From assembly GCA_913061025.1 (NCBI GenBank), contig CAJXUJ010000003.1, forward strand, positions 1 to 33,017: 33,017 bases of DNA, read 5' to 3'. Made by a program: the position numbers and the translations under genes. The notes under the pieces were generated by a model that was not told where the DNA came from, did no database searches, and was given only the letters and a program-made list of their open reading frames with translations. Positions 26,799 to 33,017 of this stretch are shown piece by piece (the first letter of the stretch is position 1; every line of letters begins with the position of its first letter). Source of the stretch: an uncultured Actinomycetes bacterium (GTDB taxonomy: Bacteria; Actinomycetota; Actinomycetes; S36-B12).

Positions 26799-28691
26799 GT
26801 GACTGAGATCATCCCCGCCGAGGGGATCTTCGGACTGCTGTGGGTGCTTATCGCACTGCCCGCAGTGGGTGCGGTGATCCTGCTCTTCGGTGGACGTCGA
26901 ACCAATTCCTGGGGTCCGTACCTGGGCGTCCTCACCGTCGTCGGCTCCGCCGTGCTCGGCGTCCTGATGCTGCTCGCGATGATGGACCAGCCGGCCGAGC
27001 AACGCACCGTCGTGCAGAACGTCTACGACTGGGTCTTCGTCGGGAGTTTCCAGGCGTCCTTTGCTCTGCAACTCGACCAGCTCTCCATGGTCTTCGTCCT
27101 GCTGATCACCATCGTCGGCGCGCTGATTCACATCTACTCGCTCGGCTACATGTCGCACGATCCAGACCGGCGCAAGTTCTTCGGCTACCTCAACTTGTTC
27201 GTTGCAGCGATGCTGATCCTCGTTCTGGCCAATAACTACCTCCTGCTGTACGTCGGCTGGGAAGGTGTGGGTCTGGCTAGCTACCTGCTCATCGGTTTCT
27301 GGCAGCAAAAGCCCACGGCTGCAGCCGCTGCCAAGAAGGCCTTCATCATCAACCGCGTGGGCGACGTCGGTCTGTCCCTCGCGATCATGCTGATCTTCGT
27401 CACCTTCGGATCGATCACCTTCCAGGATGTGTTCGGGCAGGCCAGCGAGGCCAGCGAGGGCACCCTCACGGCGATCGGTCTGCTGCTACTTCTCGCGGCC
27501 GCCGGCAAGTCCGCGCAGTTCCCGCTCCAGGCCTGGCTGCTCGACGCGATGGAAGGCCCTACTCCCGTGTCGGCACTCATCCACGCTGCGACGATGGTCA
27601 CCGCGGGCGTTTACCTGATTGCCCGCAGCAACGCGATCTACGACGCCGCGGCATGGGCCGCAACGGCCGTGGTTGTGGTGGGCCTGATCACCATCTTCAT
27701 GGGCGCGATCATCGGTTCGGCGAAGGACGACATCAAGAAGTCCCTTGCTGGTTCCACGATGAGCCAGATCGGCTACATGGTCTTCGCGGCCGGTCTTGGT
27801 CCGATCGGCTACGTCTTCGCGATCTTCCACCTGCTCACCCACGGCGTTTTCAAGGCCGGTCTCTTCCTTGGTGCCGGATCCGTCATGCACGGCATGAACG
27901 ACAACGTGAACATGCGCAGGTACGGAGCGCTCAAGGGCGTCATGGTCATCACGTTCATCACCTTTATGGCCGGTTACCTCGCGATCATCGGGATTCCACC
28001 GTTCTCTGGGTTCTGGTCGAAGGACGAGATCATCCACGCTGCTTTCGAGCGCAACTGGGTAATCGGTGCGGCCGCGATCCTCGCCGCTGGTATCACCGGC
28101 TTCTACATGACCCGGATGATCGCCATGACGTTCTTCGGCAAGAAGCGTTGGGAGGACGACGCCCATCCGCACGAGTCCCCAGCCGTGATGACGATCCCGC
28201 TGATCATCCTGGCGATCGGGTCCACGTTCCTGGGTATGGCGTTGCTGTTCTGGGGCAACATCGAAGAGTGGCTCGAGCCGGTGGTCGGTTACGAGTCCGT
28301 CCCGACGCCGCTGCCGACGTCCTTCTACATCGCGGTCACGCTTGTCGTGGTCATCATCGGTGCGATCATCGGCTGGGTCATGTACGCCCGCAAGGACGTT
28401 CCCGTCGAGGCCCCGCGCGGCAATGCGCTGACCCGGGCCGCCCGCCAAGATCTGTACGGCGATGCTGTGAACGATGTCTTGGTGGTGGAGCCGACCTACC
28501 GGACCGCTCAGGCGCTGACCACCTTCGACACCAAGGCCGTCGACGGTTTCGTGAACTGGACGGCCACGTTCGTCGGAGATCTAGCTCGTCGCTTGCGGCG
28601 TAGTCAAAGCGGGTTCGCCCGTTCGTACGCGTTGTCCATGGTTGGGGGCGCCCTCATCGTCGCCCTCGCTCTGATCCTGGTGAGGCTGTAG
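26799..28691 (+). CDS. nuoL: NADH-quinone oxidoreductase subunit L (antiporter-like, distal)
   Basis: 630 residues from GTG at 26799. Antiporter-like proton channel: [29 protein letters not shown], the key glutamate E155 in [78 protein letters not shown], HAxFKAGLF-like [18 protein letters not shown], and [16 protein letters not shown]. The C-terminal region contains the long lateral helix segment ([36 protein letters not shown]) and a last membrane anchor. It is the distal proton pump of complex I. The stop and the nuoM GTG share one base (TAGTG). Confidence 0.97.
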   Translation: MTEIIPAEGIFGLLWVLIALPAVGAVILLFGGRRTNSWGPYLGVLTVVGSAVLGVLMLLAMMDQPAEQRTVVQNVYDWVFVGSFQASFALQLDQLSMVFVLLITIVGALIHIYSLGYMSHDPDRRKFFGYLNLFVAAMLILVLANNYLLLYVGWEGVGLASYLLIGFWQQKPTAAAAAKKAFIINRVGDVGLSLAIMLIFVTFGSITFQDVFGQASEASEGTLTAIGLLLLLAAAGKSAQFPLQAWLLDAMEGPTPVSALIHAATMVTAGVYLIARSNAIYDAAAWAATAVVVVGLITIFMGAIIGSAKDDIKKSLAGSTMSQIGYMVFAAGLGPIGYVFAIFHLLTHGVFKAGLFLGAGSVMHGMNDNVNMRRYGALKGVMVITFITFMAGYLAIIGIPPFSGFWSKDEIIHAAFERNWVIGAAAILAAGITGFYMTRMIAMTFFGKKRWEDDAHPHESPAVMTIPLIILAIGSTFLGMALLFWGNIEEWLEPVVGYESVPTPLPTSFYIAVTLVVVIIGAIIGWVMYARKDVPVEAPRGNALTRAARQDLYGDAVNDVLVVEPTYRTAQALTTFDTKAVDGFVNWTATFVGDLARRLRRSQSGFARSYALSMVGGALIVALALILVRL

Positions 28692-30238
28692 TGAGTGCGT
28701 TTCCCTGGTTGACCACCCTCGGGGTGCTGCCACTTCTCGGCAGCATCGTGGTCGCCCTGCTACCCAAGTCGAAGCCGACGCTGGCCAAGCAAGTCGCGCT
28801 CGCCGTCTCCTTCATCGTCCTCGGTGGCACCGTCGCTATGGCGCTGCAGTTCGACGGATCCTCCACGGCGCCGTTCCAGTTCGTCGAGTCCTACCCGTGG
28901 ATCCCAGCCTTCGGTATCTCGTACTCAGTCGGCCTCGACGGCATCGGCCTGGTGCTCGTCGCCCTTGCTGCGACGCTCGTACCGATCGTGATCCTCGCCG
29001 GCTGGCGGGATATCGAGGGGGATCAAGAGTCCGAGGGTTCGGTCAAGGGTTACTTCGCCCTGATCCTTGCGCTCGAGGCGCTGATGATCGGGGTCTTCTC
29101 GGCCACCGACGTCTTCCTGTTCTACGTGTTCTTCGAAGTGATGCTGGTCCCGGTCTACTTCATGATCGGTCGTTACGGCGGTCCGCAGCGCTCCTACGCC
29201 GCGATCAAGTTCCTGCTCTACAGCCTCCTCGGTGGCCTGTTCATGCTGGCGTCGTTGATCGGCCTGTACGTCGTGTCCGCGCGCGAGCTCGGCACCGGCA
29301 CCTTCGACTTCCTGTCCCTCGTTGGACTGGACATGGATCCGAACACGCAGAAGATGCTGTTCCTCGGCTTCTTCTTCGCCTTCGCCATCAAGGCCCCGCT
29401 GTGGCCGTTCCACACCTGGTTGCCGGACGCCGCCGCGCAGTCCAAGCCCGGCACCTCGGTGTTGTTGATCGGTGTGTTGGACAAGGTCGGCACCTTCGGA
29501 ATGATCCGCTACTGCCTGCCGATCTTCCCGGCGGCGAGTGAGTTCTACGCACCCGTGGTCATCGGAATGGCGCTGATCGGCATCTTCTACGGCGCATATG
29601 TCGCGCTCACCGCTTCGGACATGAAGCGGCTGTTCGCCTATTCCTCGATGTCCCACTTCGGCTTCATCGCCCTCGGCATCTTCGTGTTCACCAGCGCCGG
29701 ACAGTCGGGCTCGGTCGTCTACATGGTTGCCCACGGACTCTCCACCGCTGCGCTGTTCCTAACCGCTGGATTCCTGATGTCTCGACGTCGGGAATCGGCA
29801 CTCATCTCCGACTACGGCGGCGTGAACAAGGTCGCCCCGGTCCTGGCCGGGTTCTTCCTCGTCGCGGCGCTCTCCTCGCTCGCCCTTCCGGGCCTGGTCT
29901 CGTTCGTCGGTGAGTTCCTGGTTCTGCTGGGAGCGTTCGAGCGCTTCCTGTGGGTCGGCGCCGTCGCCACACTCGGCATCGTCATCACTGCGGCCTACGT
30001 GCTCCGCCTCTACCAGAAGTCGATGACCGGACCGGTGAATCCGAGCGTCGAGGGCATCACGGACCTGAAGGGTCGGGAGATCACGGCCCTGGTTCCGATT
30101 GCCGCCCTGACCATCACCCTCGGCTTCTACCCGGCGCCGTTGCTGAACGTGATTAACCCGGCGGTCGACTGGACCATGAGCACCATTTCGGCGGTCGATC
30201 CGGACCCGGTCCTCTCGAGTGAAGGAGGTCAGCAGTGA
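28691..30238 (+). CDS. nuoM: NADH-quinone oxidoreductase subunit M (antiporter-like)
   Basis: 515 residues from GTG at 28691. Signature segments: YSVGLDGIGLVLVALAATLVPI, the channel glutamate region FYVFFEVMLVPVYFMIGRYGG, AIKAPLWPFHTWLPDAAAQSKPGTSVLLIGVLDKVGTFGMIRY, TASDMKRLFAYSSMSHFGFIALG, and LPGLVSFVGEFLVLLGAF. About fourteen membrane helices. A middle proton-pumping subunit. The end carries GAAGGAGGT, a strong ribosome binding site for nuoN, whose GTG overlaps the stop by four bases. Confidence 0.97.
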   Translation: MSAFPWLTTLGVLPLLGSIVVALLPKSKPTLAKQVALAVSFIVLGGTVAMALQFDGSSTAPFQFVESYPWIPAFGISYSVGLDGIGLVLVALAATLVPIVILAGWRDIEGDQESEGSVKGYFALILALEALMIGVFSATDVFLFYVFFEVMLVPVYFMIGRYGGPQRSYAAIKFLLYSLLGGLFMLASLIGLYVVSARELGTGTFDFLSLVGLDMDPNTQKMLFLGFFFAFAIKAPLWPFHTWLPDAAAQSKPGTSVLLIGVLDKVGTFGMIRYCLPIFPAASEFYAPVVIGMALIGIFYGAYVALTASDMKRLFAYSSMSHFGFIALGIFVFTSAGQSGSVVYMVAHGLSTAALFLTAGFLMSRRRESALISDYGGVNKVAPVLAGFFLVAALSSLALPGLVSFVGEFLVLLGAFERFLWVGAVATLGIVITAAYVLRLYQKSMTGPVNPSVEGITDLKGREITALVPIAALTITLGFYPAPLLNVINPAVDWTMSTISAVDPDPVLSSEGGQQ

Positions 30239-31767
30239 ACTACACGCCTCCTGCCCTCGACTATGCGGCGCTAGCGCCGATGATCGTCATCTTCGCGGCG
30301 GCGATTATCTCGGTTCTGGTTGAAGCCTTCACCCCGCGAGGAGTGCGGCGCTACCTGCAGCTGCTCATCGTCTTTGGTGCATTGATCGCGTCGGGCGTGC
30401 TCATCGTGCTCAATGCGGGCACCCGCACTGTCACCGCTGGTCAAGCCGTCGTGATCGACGGTCCCGCGCTTGTTCTGCAGGGTGCCATCGTGATCCTCGC
30501 GATCCTCGGCGCCGCTCTGATGGCCGAACGTTCGATCGATTCCGTCGGAGATGCCTTCGCCTCGCGGGTTTCCTCACTCCCCGGCTCGGAGGAAGAGAAG
30601 CAGTTCACGCAGCGTGGCTACCTCCAGACGGAGATTTGGCCACTGACGCTCTTCGCCGTCCTGGGCATGATGCTGTTCGTCTCGGCGAACGATCTGCTGC
30701 TGATGTTCGTGGCCCTGGAGGTCATGTCCCTGCCGCTGTATCTGATGACCGGCATGGCGCGTCGTCGTCGTCTGCTCAGTCAAGAAGCCGCACTGAAGTA
30801 CTTCCTCCTCGGCGCGTTCTCCTCGGCCTTCTTCCTCTACGGCGCGGCCCTGGTCTACGGCTACTCCGGATCGATCACATTCCCCGAGATCGCCCAGACG
30901 ATCACCAGCAAGCCCGGTGAATCCCTCGTCCTGATGATCGGCCTCGGGATGATCCTCATTGGCCTGCTGTTCAAGGTTGGTGCGGTGCCGTTCCACCAGT
31001 GGGTTCCCGACGTCTACCAGGGTGCACCCACGCCGGTCACCGGCTTCATGGCGGCAACGGTCAAGATCGCTGCTTTCGGAGCCCTGCTCCGACTGCTCTA
31101 CGTGGCATTCGGTGGCGTTCGATGGGACTGGGAGCCGATTATCTGGATCGTCGCGATCCTCACCATGCTCATCGGTTCGATCGTGGCCGTCGTCCAGACC
31201 GACATCAAGCGCATGCTCGCTTACTCCTCGGTCGCGCAGGCCGGTTTCATCCTCATAGGTGTTGCGGCTGCTTCCCCCGCCGGTATCGCGAGCACGATGT
31301 TCTATCTCATCGCCTACGGCTTCACCACGATCGGTGCATTCGCCATCATCGCAATGATCCGTGATGCCAACGGTGAAGCCACCAACCTCGCCTCCTGGGC
31401 CGGCATCGGTCGAAAGTCGCCGATCGTCGCCTCGGCGTTCGCGATCTTCATGCTCGGCCTTGCCGGCATTCCGCTGACGTCGGGCTTCGTGGGCAAGTTC
31501 GCGGTGTTCGCCGCAGCCATCGAGGCGGGCATGGTGTGGCTGGTCATCGTCGGCGTCGTCGCCAGCCTGATCGCCGCGTTCTTCTACGTGCGGGTGATCG
31601 TCGTGATGTTCTTCGCCCAGCCAACCGAGCAGACCGCCTCGGTGGCTATCCCATCGGCCTTCACCACGGTGGCTCTTGCCGCCGGGGTGGCGGTGACCGT
31701 GATCCTGGGTGTGGTTCCCCAGCCCGTCCTCGATCTGGTCACGAATGCCGATGTCTTCATCCGGTAG
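30235..31767 (+). CDS. nuoN: NADH-quinone oxidoreductase subunit N (antiporter-like)
   Basis: 510 residues from GTG at 30235, with GAAGGAGGT (30221-30229) 5 bases upstream. Signatures: EIWPLTLFAVLGMMLFVSANDLLLMFVALEVMSLPLYLMTGMARRRRLLSQEAALKYFLLGAF, KVGAVPFHQWVPDVYQGAPTPVTGFMAATVKIAAFGALLRLLY, TDIKRMLAYSSVAQAGFILIGV, GIPLTSGFVGKFAVF. A hydrophilic loop of about 35 residues (MAERSIDSVGDAFASRVSSLPGSEEEKQFTQR) precedes the EIWPL helix, a common actinobacterial feature. Last nuo gene; the promoter of the next gene begins at its stop codon. Confidence 0.97.
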   Translation: MNYTPPALDYAALAPMIVIFAAAIISVLVEAFTPRGVRRYLQLLIVFGALIASGVLIVLNAGTRTVTAGQAVVIDGPALVLQGAIVILAILGAALMAERSIDSVGDAFASRVSSLPGSEEEKQFTQRGYLQTEIWPLTLFAVLGMMLFVSANDLLLMFVALEVMSLPLYLMTGMARRRRLLSQEAALKYFLLGAFSSAFFLYGAALVYGYSGSITFPEIAQTITSKPGESLVLMIGLGMILIGLLFKVGAVPFHQWVPDVYQGAPTPVTGFMAATVKIAAFGALLRLLYVAFGGVRWDWEPIIWIVAILTMLIGSIVAVVQTDIKRMLAYSSVAQAGFILIGVAAASPAGIASTMFYLIAYGFTTIGAFAIIAMIRDANGEATNLASWAGIGRKSPIVASAFAIFMLGLAGIPLTSGFVGKFAVFAAAIEAGMVWLVIVGVVASLIAAFFYVRVIVVMFFAQPTEQTASVAIPSAFTTVALAAGVAVTVILGVVPQPVLDLVTNADVFIR

Positions 31768-31773
31768 TACCGT
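31768..31773 (+). promoter_or_regulatory. Predicted -10 box (TACCGT) for the polyprenyl diphosphate synthase
   Basis: TACCGT begins directly after the nuoN TAG and ends 6 bases before the ATG at 31780. This leaderless arrangement suggests the synthase can be transcribed apart from nuo. Confidence 0.5.
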
Positions 31774-31779
31774 CGAGCC

Positions 31780-32778
31780 ATGACCGAGAGCCCGCTAGGC
31801 GAACTGTCGGTCGACCCTGCCTTCGACGCATCGCTTGCGGCCTCCCTCGAGGAGGTCGAGATCGCCCTGCGAAGTGCGGTCGTGAGCGACTACCCCTTCG
31901 TCACGGAGACGTCCCGCCACCTGGTCGATGCGGGCGGCAAGCGCTTCCGGCCGCTCCTGACGGTTCTTGCGTCGCACTTTGGTCCCAACCCCGCGAACGA
32001 CGACGTCATCAGGTCGGCTGTCGTCGTTGAACTGACCCACCTCGCAACGCTCTACCACGACGACGTCATGGACGAGGCGCAGTTGCGGCGGGGGGCTCCC
32101 TCGGCGAATGCGCGGTGGGACAACTCGGTGGCGATCCTTACGGGAGATTTCCTCTTCGCTCGGGCGTCGGACATCCTGGCCGACCTTGGCCCGGAAGCGG
32201 TCCGCATTCAGGCCCAAACCTTTGAGCGTCTGTGCACCGGTCAGATCCGCGAGAGCGTCGGTCCGGACGACGGCATCGACCCGGTGAAGCATCACCTTCA
32301 GGTTCTCGCGGATAAGACCGGATCATTGATCGCCACGGCCGGTCGCTTCGGGACCATGATGGCCGGCGCCGATGAGGCGACCATCGACACCATGAGCCGC
32401 TTTGGCGAAGCCATTGGCGTGGCTTTCCAGCTGGCCGATGACATCGTGGACATCACCTCGGATGCGACCCAATCCGGCAAGCTCCCGGGCACCGACCTCA
32501 GGGAAGGTGTGCCAACGCTAACGACCCTCATCGCGCGGGGAAGCGGAGCCGAGGAGGACGCAGACCTCGTCGAATTCCTTGGCGGCCCTATCCCGGACGA
32601 TGCCGAACACGAACGAGCCTTGGCTCTGCTGCGGGCCCACCCGGCTCTGGAGTCGGCCCGCGAAGAGGCCCGTCGATGGGCAAGCGACGCACGCCGGACT
32701 CTGGAGCCGCTTCCGGAGGGGCCTGCCAAGCATGCGCTCGAAGCGCTGTGTGATTACGTCGTCAACCGCACGGGCTGA
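31780..32778 (+). CDS. Long-chain all-trans polyprenyl diphosphate synthase (menaquinone side chain)
   Basis: 332 residues, trans-isoprenyl synthase fold. First Asp-rich motif DDVMD (D94-D98) in LATLYHDDVMDEAQLRRG, second DDIVD (D220-D224) in FQLADDIVDI, plus GKRFRP (53-58). The residues before the first motif are small (A89, T90), which in this family goes with a long product. Together with the setting this points to a C35-C45 chain for menaquinone (HepT/GrcC-like). The exact chain length cannot be read. It condenses isopentenyl diphosphate units onto an allylic primer in the cytosol, and the product is used by MenA. It starts 12 bases after nuoN but has its own leaderless-type promoter. Confidence 0.92.
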   Translation: MTESPLGELSVDPAFDASLAASLEEVEIALRSAVVSDYPFVTETSRHLVDAGGKRFRPLLTVLASHFGPNPANDDVIRSAVVVELTHLATLYHDDVMDEAQLRRGAPSANARWDNSVAILTGDFLFARASDILADLGPEAVRIQAQTFERLCTGQIRESVGPDDGIDPVKHHLQVLADKTGSLIATAGRFGTMMAGADEATIDTMSRFGEAIGVAFQLADDIVDITSDATQSGKLPGTDLREGVPTLTTLIARGSGAEEDADLVEFLGGPIPDDAEHERALALLRAHPALESAREEARRWASDARRTLEPLPEGPAKHALEALCDYVVNRTG

Positions 32779-32787
32779 GGCAGCGAA

Positions 32788-33017
32788 CTAGGTCGGCTCG
32801 CTGACCTCGAGTTCCTCGAGCAGCTGGGCCTTTCGGTCACGCTGCCGCCCCCGAGCGTTCCGGTACGCGTCAGTCGAGAACACCACAAGGGCCGACCAAA
32901 CAAAGAGGAATCCAAGCCAGCGGCTTCCCGGCATTGCTTCACCGAAGAGGAAGACTCCGATAGAGAACTGGAGGATTGGTGTGATGTATTGAAGGACTCC
33001 GAGGGTGGAGAGCGGGA
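32788..33017 (-). CDS. rarD: EamA/RarD-family transporter, 3' end only
   Basis: The last 76 codons on the minus strand, running off the window edge; not listed correctly in the ORF track. The translation PLSTLGVLQYITPILQFSIGVFLFGEAMPGSRWLGFLFVWSALVVFSTDAYR matches the final two helices of RarD-type EamA transporters (LGxLQYIxPTLQFLLGV... RWxGFxLVWxAL). The C-terminal tail RNARGRQRDRKAQLLEELEVSEPT is charged and cytoplasmic. The gene's substrate is unknown; RarD is a putative permease historically linked to chloramphenicol sensitivity. It converges on the polyprenyl synthase with 9 bp between stops. The family call is good; the rarD name is likely. Confidence 0.82.
   Translation of the reverse strand, partial: PLSTLGVLQYITPILQFSIGVFLFGEAMPGSRWLGFLFVWSALVVFSTDAYRNARGRQRDRKAQLLEELEVSEPT
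32790..32807. terminator. Possible terminator hairpin after the polyprenyl synthase
   Basis: AGGTCGG-CTCG-CTGACCT can form a 7-bp stem (one G-U pair) with a tetraloop, 11 bases after the synthase stop and inside the 3' end of the convergent rarD gene. There is no T-tract, so support is weak. Confidence 0.28.

Noticed and set aside
27486-28448. 320-codon minus-strand ORF opposite nuoL
   Set aside because: Antisense shadow with low-complexity RDD/HGD repeats; nuoL is certain.
1-33017. CRISPR arrays, insertion sequences, phage genes, tRNA or rRNA
   Set aside because: No direct repeat array, transposase or integrase frame, or tRNA-like cloverleaf was noticed. Composition is even and genes are all housekeeping.

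Overview
The window is one gene-dense block of a high-GC Gram-positive genome. It is almost certainly an actinobacterium outside the low-GC freshwater lineages. Evidence: GC-rich third positions, many GTG starts, start codons placed 6-7 bases after a TANNNT -10 box (leaderless mRNAs), a CobA/HemD fusion, DUF4229, and the gene order hemD / histidine phosphatase / tlpA-ccdA-resB-ccsB / menA-menE / menBCD / menG / nuoA-N / polyprenyl diphosphate synthase. From memory this order resembles Mycobacterium and Streptomyces. I cannot name the genus.

Layout. 1-1476: 3' part of a CobA/HemD-type tetrapyrrole gene, cut by the window edge. 1518-5986: histidine phosphatase followed by a complete System II cytochrome c maturation operon (lipoprotein thioredoxin, CcdA, ResB, CcsB), tightly overlapped. 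5996-6863: two small membrane proteins (PLDc_N-like on minus, DUF4229 on plus). 6702-16326: menaquinone biosynthesis in four transcription units: menE-menA (minus), menB-menC-menD plus a large regulator/acetyltransferase gene (plus), menF (minus), menG (plus). 16502-31767: a complete 14-subunit complex I operon nuoABCDEFGHIJKLMN, mostly with 1-8 base overlaps. 31780-32778: long-chain polyprenyl diphosphate synthase with its own promoter. 32788-33017: 3' end of a RarD/EamA transporter on minus.

How it fits together: the cluster builds an electron transport chain. HepT-type synthase makes the prenyl tail and MenF-D-C-E-B make the naphthoate head (menH and the thioesterase are not here). MenA joins head and tail and MenG methylates the ring. 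Complex I reduces the menaquinone. The Ccs/Ccd proteins mature the downstream c-type cytochromes, and HemD supplies heme precursor.

Most notable points: (i) a 571-residue protein at the end of menBCD that reads as TetR-like HTH + ACT-like (and possibly GAF-like) sensor + GNAT acetyltransferase; (ii) a perfect palindrome TCGTGAA-n4-TTCACGA just downstream of the likely nuo promoter, close to the Rex (NADH/NAD+ sensor) operator; (iii) back-to-back leaderless menE/menB promoters packed into 37 bp; (iv) a 162-bp antisense overlap of DUF4229 with menA. No mobile element, CRISPR array, tRNA or rRNA was seen. The longest stretch without an assigned gene is 175 bp (16327-16501, nuo leader).
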